A DNA stretch of 64,000 bases, from assembly GCA_963680875.1 (NCBI GenBank), contig OY804578.1, forward strand, positions 1,922,001 through 1,986,000. The letters run 5' to 3'. This stretch comes from Bathymodiolus brooksi (lineage: Eukaryota; Mollusca; Bivalvia; Mytilida; Modiolidae). The position numbers and the translations under genes were made by a program. Shown piece after piece: positions 36,514 through 49,630 of this stretch (position 1 is the first letter of the stretch; each line of letters starts with the position of its first letter). The notes beneath the pieces are model-generated. The model worked only from the letters and a program-made list of their open reading frames with translations. It had not been told where the DNA came from and ran no database searches.

Positions 36514-38372
36514 TGTTGTGTATTGATATATAGATCTTTAGTTTTCTGTGTAGTGTTTTGTATTGATAAATAGGTCTTTAGTTTTCTATGTAGTGTTTTG
36601 TATTGATATATAGATCTTTAGTTTTCTGTGTAGTGTTTTGTACTGATATATAGATCTTTAGTTTTCTGTGTAGTGTTTTGTATTGATATATAGATCTTTA
36701 GTTTTCTGTGTAGTGTGTTGTATTGATATATATGTCTTTAGTTTTCTGTGTAGTGTTTTGTATTGATATATAGATCTTTAGTTTTCTGTGTAGTGTTTTG
36801 TACTGTTATATAGATCTTTAGTTTTCTATGTAGTGTTTTGTATTGATATATAGATCTTTAGTTTTCTGTGTAGTGTTTTGTATTGATATATAGGTCTTTA
36901 GTTTTCTGTGTAGTGTTTTGTATTGATATATAGATCTTTAGTTTTCTTTGTAGTGTTTTGTACTGATATATAGATCTTTAGTTTTCTATGTAGTGTTTTG
37001 TATTGATAAATAGATCTTTAGTTTTCTATATAGTGTTTTGTATTGATATATAGATCTTTAGTTTTCTATGTAGTGTTTTGTATTGATATATAGATCTTTA
37101 GTTTTCTGTGTAGTGTTTTGTATTGATATATAAATCTTTAGTTTTCTCTGTAGTGTTTTGTACTGATATATAGATCTTTAGTTTTCTATGTAGTGTTTTG
37201 TATTGATATATAGATCTTTAGTTTTCTATTTCGTGTTTTGTATTGATATATAGATCTTTAGTTTTCTGTGTAGTGTTTTGTATTGATATATAGATTTTTA
37301 GTCTTCTATGTAGTTTTTTGTATTGATATATAGATCTTTAGTTTTCTATGTAGTGTTTTGTATTGATATATAGATCTTTAGTTTTCTGTGTAGTGTTTTG
37401 TATTGATATATAGATCTTTAATTTTCTGTGTAGTGTTTGGTATTGATATATAGATCTTTAGTTCTCAGTGTAGTGTTTTGTATTGATAAATAGATCTTTA
37501 GTTTTCTGTGTAGTGTTTTGTATTGATATATAGATCTTTAGTTTTCTGTGTAGTGTTTTGTATTGATATATAGATCTTTAGTTTTCTGTGTAATGTTTTG
37601 TATTGATATATAGATCTTTAGTTTTCTATGTAGTGTTTTGTATTGATATATAAATCTTTAGTTTTCTATGTAGTGTTTTGTATTGATATATAGATCTTTA
37701 GTTTTCTATGTAGTATTTTGTATTGATATATAGATCTTTAGTTTTCTATGTAGTGTTTTGTATTGATAAATAGACCTTTAGTTTTCTATGTAGTGCTTTG
37801 TATTGATATATAGATCTTTAGTTTTCTATGTAGTGTTTTGTATTGATATATAGATCTTTAGTTTTCTGTGTAGTGTTTTGTATTGATATATAGATCTTTA
37901 GTTTTCTGTGTAGTGTTTTGTATTGATATATAGATCTTTAGTATTCTGTGTTGTGTTTTGTATTGATATATAGATCTTTAGTTTTCTGTGTAGTGTTTTG
38001 TACTGATATATAGATCTTTAGTTTTCTGTGTAGTGTTTTGTATTGATATATAGATCTTTAGTTTCCTGTGTAGTGTTTTGTATTGATATATAAATCTTTA
38101 GTTTTCTCTGTAGTGTTTTGTACTGATATATAGATCTTTAGTTTTCTATGTAGTGTTTTGTATTGATATATAGATCTTTAGTTTTCTGTGTATTGTTTTG
38201 TATTGATATATAGATCTTTAGTTTTCTGTGTAGTGTTTTGTATTGATATATAGATTTTTAGTTTTCGATGTAGTTTTTTGTATTGATATATAGATCTTTA
38301 GTTTTCTGTGTAGTGTTTTGTATTGATATATAGATCTTTAGTTTTCTATGTAGTGTTTTGTATTGATATATA
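36514..38372. repeat. HOR family C cycle
   Basis: This is a copy of the family C segment at 33,116, offset 3,399 bp, followed by a new ending with GATAAATAGACC at 37,773, TATTCTGTGTTG near 37,942, TTTCCTGTG near 38,064 and TTTTCGATG at 38,264. The ending is repeated at +1,999 bp (39,772 for GACC, 40,263 for TTCGAAG). Family C cycles can be counted by the ATTTCGTG marker: 33,831, 37,230, 39,229, 41,509, 43,468 and 45,827. Confidence 0.82.
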
Positions 38373-41300
38373 GATCTATAGTTTTTTGTGTATTGTTTTG
38401 TATTGATATATAGATTTTTAGTTTTTTATGTAGTTTTTTGTATTGATATATAGATCTTTAGTTCTCAGTGTAGTGTTTTGTATTGATATATAAATCTTTA
38501 GTTTTCTATGTAGTGTTTTGTATTGATATATAGATCTTTTGTTTTCTATGTAGTATTTTGTATTGATATATAGATCTTTAGTTTTCTATGTAGTGTTTTG
38601 TATTGATATATAAATCTTTAGTTTTCTATGTAGTGTTTGTATTGATATATAGATCTTTAGTTTTCTGTGTAGTGTTTTGTATTGATATATAGATCTTTAG
38701 TTTTCTGTGTAGTGTTGTGTATTGATATATAGATCTTTAGTTTTCTGTGTAGTGTTTTGTATTGATATATAGATCTTTTGTTTTCTGTGTAGTGTTTTGT
38801 ACTGTTATATAGATCTTTAGTTTTCTATGTAGTGTTTTGTATTGATATATAGATCTTTAGTTTTCTGTGTAGTGTTTTGTATTGATATATAGGTCTTTAG
38901 TTTTCTGTGTAGTGTTTTGTATTGATATATAGATCTTTAGTTTTCTTTGTAGTGTTTTGTACTGATATATAGATCTTTAGTTTTCTATGTAGTGTTTTGT
39001 ATTGATAAATAGATCTTTAGTTTTCTATATAGTGTTTTGTATTGATATATAGATCTTTAGTTTTCTATGTAGTGTTTTGTATTGATATATAGATCTTTAG
39101 TTTTCTGTGTAGTGTTTTGTATTGATATATAAATCTTTAGTTTTCTCTGTAGTGTTTTGTACTGATATATAGATCTTTAGTTTTCTATGTAGTGTTTTGT
39201 ATTGATATATAGATCTTTAGTTTTCTATTTCGTGTTTTGTATTGATATATAGATCTTTAGTTTTCTGTGTAGTGTTTTGTATTGATATATAGATTTTTAG
39301 TCTTCTATGTAGTTTTTTGTATTGATATATAGATCTTTAGTTTTCTATGTAGTGTTTTGTATTGATATATAGATCTTTAGTTTTCTGTGTAGTGTTTTGT
39401 ATTGATATATAGATCTTTAATTTTCTGTGTAGTGTTTGGTATTGATATATAGATCTTTAGTTCTCAGTGTAGTGTTTTGTATTGATAAATAGATCTTTAG
39501 TTTTCTGTGTAGTGTTTTGTATTGATATATAGATCTTTAGTTTTCTGTGTAGTGTTTTGTATTGATATATAGATCTTTAGTTTTCTGTGTAATGTTTTGT
39601 ATTGATATATAGATCTTTAGTTTTCTATGTAGTGTTTTGTATTGATATATAAATCTTTAGTTTTCTATGTAGTGTTTTGTATTGATATATAGATCTTTAG
39701 TTTTCTATGTAGTATTTTGTATTGATATATAGATCTTTAGTTTTCTATGTAGTGTTTTGTATTGATAAATAGACCTTTAGTTTTCTATGTAGTGCTTTGT
39801 ATTGATATATAGATCTTTAGTTTTCTATGTAGTGTTTTGTATTGATATATAGATCTTTAGTTTTCTGTGTAGTGTTTTGTATTGATATATAGATCTTTAG
39901 TTTTCTGTGTAGTGTTTTGTATTGATATATAGATCTTTAGTATTCTGTGTTGTGTTTTGTATTGATATATAGATCTTTAGTTTTCTGTGTAGTGTTTTGT
40001 ACTGATATATAGATCTTTAGTTTTCTGTGTAGTGTTTTGTATTGATATATAGATCTTTAGTTTCCTGTGTAGTGTTTTGTATTGATATATAAATCTTTAG
40101 TTTTCTCTGTAGTGTTTTGTACTGATATATAGATCTTTAGTTTTCTATGTAGTGTTTTGTATTGATATATAGATCTTTAGTTTTCTGTGTATTGTTTTGT
40201 ATTGATATATAGATCTTTAGTTTTCTGTGTAGTGTTTTGTATTGATATATAGATTTTTAGTTTTCGAAGTAGTTTTTTGTATTGATATATAGATCTTTAG
40301 TTTTCTGTGTAGTGTTTTGTATTGATATATAGATCTTTAGTTTTCTCTGTAGTGTTTTGTATTGATATATAGATCTTTAGTTTTCTGTGTAGTGTTTGGT
40401 ATTGATGTATAGATCTTTAGTTTTCAGTGTAGTGTTTTGTATTGAAAAATAGATCTTTAGTTTTCTGTGTAGTGTTTTGTATTGATATATAGATCTTTAG
40501 TTTTCTGTGTAGTGTTTTGTATTGATATATAGATCTTTAGTTTTCTGTGTAATGTTTTGTATTGATATATAGATCTTTAGTTTTCTATGTAGTGTTTTGT
40601 ATTGATATATAAATCTTTAGTTTTCTATGTAGTGTTTTGTATTGATATATAGATCTTTAGTTTTCTATGTAGTAATTTGTATTGATATATAGATCTTTAG
40701 TTTTCTGTGTAGTGTTTTTTATTGATATATAGATCTTTAGTTTTCTGTGTAGTGTTTTGTATTGATATATAGATCTTTAGTTTTCTGTGTAGTGTTTTGT
40801 ATTGATATATAGATCTTTATTTTTCTGTGTAGTGTTTTGTATTGATAAATAGGTCTTTAGTTTTCTATGTAGTGTTTTGTATTGATATATAGATCTTTAG
40901 TTTTCTGTGTAGTGTTTTGTACTGATATATAGATCTTTAGTTTTCTGTGTAGTGTTTTGTATTGATATATAGATCTTTAGTTTTCTGTGTAGTGTGTTGT
41001 ATTGATATATATGTCTTTAGTTTTCTGTGTAGTGTTTTGTATTGATATATAGATCTTTAGTTTTCTGTGTAGTGTTTTGTACTGTTATATAGATCTTTAG
41101 TTTTCTATGTAGTGTTTTGTATTGATATATAAATCTTTAGTTTTCTGTGTAGTGTTTTGTATTGATATATAGGTCTTTAGTTTTCTGTGTAGTGTTTTGT
41201 ATTGATATATAGATCTTTAGTTTTCTTTGTAGTGTTTTGTACTGATATATAGATCTTTAGTTTTCTATGTAGTGTTTTGTATTGATAAATAGATCTTTAG

Positions 41301-42611
41301 TTTTCTATATAGTGCTTTGTATTGATATATAGATCTTTAGTTTTCTATGTAGTGTTTTGTATTGATATATAGATCTTTAGTTTTCTGTGTAGTGTTTTGT
41401 ATTGATATATAAATCTTTAGTTTTCTCTGTAGTGTTTTGTACTGATATATAGATCTTTAGTTTTCTATGTAGTGTTTTGTATTGATATATAGATCTTTAG
41501 TTTTCTATTTCGTGTTTTGTATTGATATATAGATCTTTAGTTTTCTGTGTAGTGTTTTGTATTGATATATAGATTTTTAGTCTTCTATGTAGTTTTTTCT
41601 ATTGATATATAGATCTTTAGTTTTCTATGTAGTGTTTGTATTGATATATAGATCTTTATGTTTTCTGTTTAATGTTTTGTATTGATATATAGATCTTTAG
41701 TTTTCTATGTAGTGTTTTGTATTGATATATAGATCTTTAGTTTTCTGTGTAGTGTTTTGTATTGATATATAGATTTTTAGTTTTCTATGTAGTTTTTTGT
41801 ATTGATATATAGATCTTTAGTTTTCTGTGTAGTGTTTTGTATTGATATATAGATCTTTAGTTTTCTGTGTAGTGTTTTGTATTGATATATAGATCTTTAG
41901 TTTTCTGTGTAGTGTTTGGTATTGATATATAGATCTTTAGTTCTCAGTGTAGTGTTTTGTATTGATAAATAGATCTTTAGTTTTCTGTGTAGTGTTTTGT
42001 ATTGATATATAGATCTTTAGTTTTCTGTGTAGTGTTTTGTATTGATATATAGATCTTTAGTTTTCTGTGTAATGTTTTGTATTGATATATAGATCTTTAG
42101 TTTTCTATGTAGTGTTTTGTATTGATATATAAATCTTTCGTTTTCTATGTAGTGTTTTGTATTGATATATAGATCTTTAGTTTTCTATGTAGTATTTTGT
42201 ATTGATATATAGATCTTTAGTTTTCTGTGTAGTGTTTTGTATTGATATATAGATCTTTAGTTTTCTATGTAGTGTTTTGTATTGATATATAAATCTTTAG
42301 TTTTCTATGTAGTGTTTTGTATTGATATATAGATCTTTAGTTTTCTGTGTAGTGTTTTGTATTGATATATAGATCTTTAGTTTTCTGTGTAGTGGTTTGT
42401 ATTGATATATAGATCTTTAGTTTTCTGTGTAGTGTTTTGTATTGATATATAGATTTTTAGTTTTCGATGTAGTTTTTTGTATTGATATATAGATCTTTAG
42501 TTTTCTGTGTAGTGTTTTGTATTGATATATAGATCTTTAGTTTTCTGTTTAATGTTTTGTATTGATATATAGATCTTTAGTTTTCTATGTAGTGTTTTGT
42601 ATTGATATATA
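38373..42611. repeat. HOR family C double unit, copy 1 (4,239 bp)
   Basis: The unit starts at GATCTATAG and is repeated in tandem 4,239 bp later. Paired sites are GATCTATAG 38,373/42,612, TGTTGTG 38,713/42,952, ACTGTTAT 38,793/43,032, TTCG 39,229/43,468, GACC 39,772/44,011 and TTCGA(A/T)G 40,263/44,502. After 40,740 the partner has two extra monomers (79 bp) and the offset becomes 4,318 bp: ACTGTTAT 41,073/45,391, TTCG 41,509/45,827, CTTTCG 42,139/46,457 and TGGTTTG 42,393/46,711. The unit holds two related family C cycles of about 2 kb that differ in their endings. Confidence 0.9.
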
Positions 42612-45600
42612 GATCTATAGTTTTTTGTGTATTGTTTTGTATTGATATATAGATTTTTAGTTTTTTATGTAGTTTTTTGTATTGATATATAGATCTTTAG
42701 TTCTCAGTGTAGTGTTTTGTATTGATATATAAATCTTTAGTTTTCTATGTAGTGTTTTGTATTGATATATAGATCTTTTGTTTTCTATGTAGTATTTTGT
42801 ATTGATATATAGATCTTTAGTTTTCTATGTAGTGTTTTGTATTGATATATAAATCTTTAGTTTTCTATGTAGTGTTTGTATTGATATATAGATCTTTAGT
42901 TTTCTGTGTAGTGTTTTGTATTGATATATAGATCTTTAGTTTTCTGTGTAGTGTTGTGTATTGATATATAGATCTTTAGTTTTCTGTGTAGTGTTTTGTA
43001 TTGATATATAGATCTTTAGTTTTCTGTGTAGTGTTTTGTACTGTTATATAGATCTTTAGTTTTCTATGTAGTGTTTTGTATTGATATATAGATCTTTAGT
43101 TTTCTGTGTAGTGTTTTGTATTGATATATAGGTCTTTAGTTTTCTGTGTAGTGTTTTGTATTGATATATAGATCTTTAGTTTTCTTTGTAGTGTTTTGTA
43201 CTGATATATAGATCTTTAGTTTTCTATGTAGTGTTTTGTATTGATAAATAGATCTTTAGTTTTCTATATAGTGTTTTGTATTGATATATAGATCTTTAGT
43301 TTTCTATGTAGTGTTTTGTATTGATATATAGATCTTTAGTTTTCTGTGTAGTGTTTTGTATTGATATATAAATCTTTAGTTTTCTCTGTAGTGTTTTGTA
43401 CTGATATATAGATCTTTAGTTTTCTATGTAGTGTTTTGTATTGATATATAGATCTTTAGTTTTCTATTTCGTGTTTTGTATTGATATATAGATCTTTAGT
43501 TTTCTGTGTAGTGTTTTGTATTGATATATAGATTTTTAGTCTTCTATGTAGTTTTTTGTATTGATATATAGATCTTTAGTTTTCTATGTAGTGTTTTGTA
43601 TTGATATATAGATCTTTAGTTTTCTGTGTAGTGTTTTGTATTGATATATAGATCTTTAATTTTCTGTGTAGTGTTTGGTATTGATATATAGATCTTTAGT
43701 TCTCAGTGTAGTGTTTTGTATTGATAAATAGATCTTTAGTTTTCTGTGTAGTGTTTTGTATTGATATATAGATCTTTAGTTTTCTGTGTAGTGTTTTGTA
43801 TTGATATATAGATCTTTAGTTTTCTGTGTAATGTTTTGTATTGATATATAGATCTTTAGTTTTCTATGTAGTGTTTTGTATTGATATATAAATCTTTAGT
43901 TTTCTATGTAGTGTTTTGTATTGATATATAGATCTTTAGTTTTCTATGTAGTATTTTGTATTGATATATAGATCTTTAGTTTTCTATGTAGTGTTTTGTA
44001 TTGATAAATAGACCTTTAGTTTTCTATGTAGTGCTTTGTATTGATATATAGATCTTTAGTTTTCTATGTAGTGTTTTGTATTGATATATAGATCTTTAGT
44101 TTTCTGTGTAGTGTTTTGTATTGATATATAGATCTTTAGTTTTCTGTGTAGTGTTTTGTATTGATATATAGATCTTTAGTATTCTGTGTTGTGTTTTGTA
44201 TTGATATATAGATCTTTAGTTTTCTGTGTAGTGTTTTGTACTGATATATAGATCTTTAGTTTTCTGTGTAGTGTTTTGTATTGATATATAGATCTTTAGT
44301 TTCCTGTGTAGTGTTTTGTATTGATATATAAATCTTTAGTTTTCTCTGTAGTGTTTTGTACTGATATATAGATCTTTAGTTTTCTATGTAGTGTTTTGTA
44401 TTGATATATAGATCTTTAGTTTTCTGTGTATTGTTTTGTATTGATATATAGATCTTTAGTTTTCTGTGTAGTGTTTTGTATTGATATATAGATTTTTAGT
44501 TTTCGATGTAGTTTTTTGTATTGATATATAGATCTTTAGTTTTCTGTGTAGTGTTTTGTATTGATATATAGATCTTTAGTTTTCTCTGTAGTGTTTTGTA
44601 TTGATATATAGATCTTTAGTTTTCTGTGTAGTGTTTGGTATTGATGTATAGATCTTTAGTTTTCAGTGTAGTGTTTTGTATTGAAAAATAGATCTTTAGT
44701 TTTCTGTGTAGTGTTTTGTATTGATATATAGATCTTTAGTTTTCTGTGTAGTGTTTTGTATTGATATATAGATCTTTAGTTTTCTGTGTAATGTTTTGTA
44801 TTGATATATAGATCTTTAGTTTTCTATGTAGTGTTTTGTATTGATATATAAATCTTTAGTTTTCTATGTAGTGTTTTGTATTGATATATAGATCTTTAGT
44901 TTTCTATGTAGTAATTTGTATTGATATATAGATCTTTAGTTTTCTGTGTAGTGTTTTTTATTGATATATAGATCTTTAGTTTTCTATGTAGTATTTTGTA
45001 TTGATATATAAATCTTTAGTTTTCTATGTAGTGTTTGTATTGATATATAGATCTTTAGTTTTCTGTGTAGTGTTTTGTATTGATATATAGATCTTTAGTT
45101 TTCTGTGTAGTGTTTTGTATTGATATATAGATCTTTATTTTTCTGTGTAGTGTTTTGTATTGATAAATAGGTCTTTAGTTTTCTATGTAGTGTTTTGTAT
45201 TGATATATAGATCTTTAGTTTTCTGTGTAGTGTTTTGTACTGATATATAGATCTTTAGTTTTCTGTGTAGTGTTTTGTATTGATATATAGATCTTTAGTT
45301 TTCTGTGTAGTGTGTTGTATTGATATATATGTCTTTAGTTTTCTGTGTAGTGTTTTGTATTGATATATAGATCTTTAGTTTTCTGTGTAGTGTTTTGTAC
45401 TGTTATATAGATCTTTAGTTTTCTATGTAGTGTTTTGTATTGATATATAAATCTTTAGTTTTCTGTGTAGTGTTTTGTATTGATATATAGGTCTTTAGTT
45501 TTCTGTGTAGTGTTTTGTATTGATATATAGATCTTTAGTTTTCTTTGTAGTGTTTTGTACTGATATATAGATCTTTAGTTTTCTATGTAGTGTTTTGTAT

Positions 45601-46730
45601 TGATAAATAGATCTTTAGTTTTCTATATAGTGCTTTGTATTGATATATAGATCTTTAGTTTTCTATGTAGTGTTTTGTATTGATATATAGATCTTTAGTT
45701 TTCTGTGTAGTGTTTTGTATTGATATATAAATCTTTAGTTTTCTCTGTAGTGTTTTGTACTGATATATAGATCTTTAGTTTTCTATGTAGTGTTTTGTAT
45801 TGATATATAGATCTTTAGTTTTCTATTTCGTGTTTTGTATTGATATATAGATCTTTAGTTTTCTGTGTAGTGTTTTGTATTGATATATAGATTTTTAGTC
45901 TTCTATGTAGTTTTTTGTATTGATATATAGATCTTTAGTTTTCTATGTAGTGTTTGTATTGATATATAGATCTTTATGTTTTCTGTTTAATGTTTTGTAT
46001 TGATATATAGATCTTTAGTTTTCTATGTAGTGTTTTGTATTGATATATAGATCTATAGTTTTTTGTGTATTGTTTTGTATTGATATATAGATTTTTAGTT
46101 TTCTATGTAGTTTTTTGTATTGATATATAGATCTTTAGTTTTCTGTGTAGTGTTTTGTATTGATATATAGATCTTTAGTTTTCTGTGTAGTGTTTTGTAT
46201 TGATATATAGATCTTTAGTTTTCTGTGTAGTGTTTGGTATTGATATATAGATCTTTAGTTCTCAGTGTAGTGTTTTGTATTGATAAATAGATCTTTAGTT
46301 TTCTGTGTAGTGTTTTGTATTGATATATAGATCTTTAGTTTTCTGTGTAGTGTTTTGTATTGATATATAGATCTTTAGTTTTCTGTGTAATGTTTTGTAT
46401 TGATATATAGATCTTTAGTTTTCTATGTAGTGTTTTGTATTGATATATAAATCTTTCGTTTTCTATGTAGTGTTTTGTATTGATATATAGATCTTTAGTT
46501 TTCTATGTAGTATTTTGTATTGATATATAGATCTTTAGTTTTCTGTGTAGTGTTTTGTATTGATATATAGATCTTTAGTTTTCTATGTAGTGTTTTGTAT
46601 TGATATATAAATCTTTAGTTTTCTATGTAGTGTTTTGTATTGATATATAGATCTTTAGTTTTCTGTGTAGTGTTTTGTATTGATATATAGATCTTTAGTT
46701 TTCTGTGTAGTGGTTTGTATTGATATATAG
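42612..46730. repeat. HOR family C double unit, copy 2
   Basis: This is the second copy of the 4.24-kb unit, differing by an inserted pair of monomers near 44,980-45,060 (TAGTATTTTG with AAATC, then a 39-mer at 45,032). Both copies share the doubly changed 40-mer (41,633/45,951), which has lost a T and gained the CTTTATG T. The copies also differ near 46,050, where this one reads GATCTATAG. The match ends at about 46,730: copy 1 continues GATC while this copy changes to GGTC and family D begins. Confidence 0.88.
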
Positions 46731-49630
46731 GTCTTTAGTTTTCTGTGTAGTGTTTTGTATTGATATATAGATCTTTAGTTTTCTGTGTAGTGTTTTGTAC
46801 TGATATATATATCTTTAGTTTTCTGTGTAGTGTTTTGTATTGATATATAGATCTTTAGTTTTCTGTGTAGTGTGTTGTATTAATATATAGGTCTTTAGTT
46901 TTCTGTGTAGTGTTTTGTATTGATATATAGATCTTTAGTTTTCTGTGTAGTGTTTTGTACTGATATATAGATCTTTAGTTTTCTATGTAGTGTTTAGTAT
47001 TGATATATAGATCTTTGGTTTTCTATGTAGTGTTTTGTATTGATATATAGATCTTTAGTTTTCTGTGTAGTGTTTTATATTGATATATAGATCTTTAGTT
47101 TTCTGTGTAGTGTTTTGTACTGATATATAGATCTTTAGTTTTCTATGTAGTGTTTAGTATTGATATATAGATCTTTAGTTTTCTATGTAGTGTTTTGTAT
47201 TGATATATAGATCTTTAGTTTTCTGTGTAGTGTTTTGTATTGATATATAGATTTTTAGTTTTCTATGTAGTTTTTTGTATTGATATATAGATCTTTAGTT
47301 TTCTATGTAGTGTTTTGTATTGATATATAGATCTTTAGTTTTCTGTTTATTGTTTTGTATTGATATATAGATCTTTAGTTTTCTATGTAGTGTTTTGTAT
47401 TGATATATAGATCTTTAGTTTTCTTTGTGTTGTTTTGTATTGATATATAGATCTTTAGTTTTCTGTGTAGTGTTTTGTATTGATATATAGATCTCTAGTT
47501 TTCTGTGTAGTGTTTTGTACTGATATATAGATCTTTAGTTTTCTGTGTAGTGTTTTGTATTGATATATAGATCTTTAGTTTTCTGTGTAGTGTGTTGTAT
47601 TAATATATAGGTCTTTAGTTTTCTGTGTAGTGTTTTGTATTGATATATAGATCTTTAGTTTTCTGTGTAGTGTTTTGTACTGATATATAGATCTTTGGTT
47701 TTCTATGTAGTGTTTTGTATTGATATATAGATCTTTGGTTTTCTATGTAGTGTTTTGTATTGATATATAGATCTTTAGTTTTCTGTGTAGTGTTTTGTAT
47801 TGATATATAGATCTTTAGTTTTCTGTGTAGTGTTTTGTACTGATATATAGATCTTTAGTTTTCTATGTAGTGTTTAGTATTGATATATAGATCTTTAGTT
47901 TTCTATGTAGTGTTTTGTATTGATATATAGATCTTTAGTTTTCTGTGTAGTGTTTTGTATTGATATATAGATTTTTAGTTTTCTATGTAGTTTTTTGTAT
48001 TGATATATAGATCTTTAGTTTTCTATGTAGTGTTTTGTATTGATATATAGATCTTTAGTTTTCTGTTTATTGTTTTGTATTGATATATAGATCTTTAGTT
48101 TTCTCTGTAGTGTTTTGTATTGATATATAGATCTTTAGTTTTCTGTGTGTTGTTTTGTATTGATATATAGATCTTTAGTATTCTGTGTTGTGTTTTGTAT
48201 TGATATATAGGTCTTTAGTTTTCTGTGTAGTGTTTTGTATTGATATATAGATCTTTAGTTTTCTGTGTAGTGTTTTGTACTGATATATAGATCTTTAGTT
48301 TTCTGTGTAGTGTTTTGTATTGATATATAGATTTTTAGTTCTCAGTGTAGTGTTTTGTATTGATATATAGATCTTTAGTTTTCTATGTAGTGTTTTGTAT
48401 TGATATATAGATCTTTAGTTTTCTATGTAGTGTTTTGTATTGATATATAAATCTTTAGTTTTCTATGTAGTGTTTTGTATTGATATATAGATCTTTAGTT
48501 TTCTGTGTAGTGTTTTGTATTGATATATAGATCTTTAGTTTTCTGTGTAGTGGTTTGTATTGATATATAGGTCTTTAGTTTTCTGTGTAGTGTTTTGTAT
48601 TGATATATAGATCTTTAGTTTTCTGTGTAGTGTTTTGTACTGATATATAGATCTTTAGTTTTCTGTGTAGTGTTTTGTATTGATATATAGATCTTTAGTT
48701 TTCTGTGTAGTGTGTTGTATTAATATATAGGTCTTTAGTTTTCTGTGTAGTGTTTTGTATTGATATATAGATCTTTAGTTTTCTGTGTAGTGTTTTGTAC
48801 TGATATATAGATCTTTAGTTTTCTATGTAGTGTTTAGTATTGATATATAGATCTTTGGTTTTCTATGTAGTGTTTTGTATTGATATATAGATCTTTAGTT
48901 TTCTGTGTAGTGTTTTATATTGATATATAGATCTTTAGTTCTCAGTGTAGTGTTTTGTATTGATATATAGATCTTTAGTTTTCTGTGTAGTGTTTTGTAT
49001 TGATATATAGATCTTTAGTTTTCTGTGTAGTGTTTTGTACTGATATATAGATCTTTAGTTTTCTATGTAGTGTTTAGTATTGATATATAGATCTTTAGTT
49101 TTCTATGTAGTGTTTTGTATTGATATATAGATCTTTAGTTTTCTGTGTAGTGTTTTGTATTGATATATAGATCTTTAGTTTTCTGTGTAGTGTTTTGTAC
49201 TGATATATAGATCTTTAGTTTTCTATGTAGTGTTTAGTATTGATATATAGATCTTTAGTTTTCTATGTAGTGTTTTGTATTGATATATAGATCTTTAGTT
49301 TTCTGTGTAGTGTTTTGTATTGATATATAGATTTTTAGTTTTCTATGTAGTTTTTTGTATTGATATATAGATCTTTAGTTTTCTATGTAGTGTTTTGTAT
49401 TGATATATAGATCTTTAGTTTTCTATGTAGTGTTTTGTATTGATATATAAATCTTTAGTTTTCTATGTAGTGTTTTGTATTGATATATAGATCTTTAGTT
49501 TTCTGTGTAGTGTTTTGTATTGATATATAGATCTTTAGTTTTCTGTGTAGTGTTTTGTATTGATATATAGATCTTTAGTTTTCTGTGTAGTGTTTAGTAT
49601 TGATATATAGGTCTTTAGTTTTCTGTGTAG
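46731..49630. repeat. HOR family D, mosaic entry segment
   Basis: New variants dominate: TGTTTAGTATT, CTTTGGTTTTC, TGTGTTGTATTAATATATAG with GGTC (46,871, 47,591, 48,711), GTTTATTG and TTTGTGTTG. Two overlapping repeats are visible. One has a 720-bp (18-monomer) spacing: 46,871/47,591, 47,151/47,871, GATTTTTAG about 47,250/47,970 and GTTTATTG 47,341/48,061. The other has a 1,840-bp (46-monomer) spacing: TGGTTTG 46,711/48,551, TGTGTTG 46,871/48,711 and TGTTTTATATT 47,071/48,911. All monomers in this segment are 40 bp, so it holds no phase markers. Confidence 0.78.
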
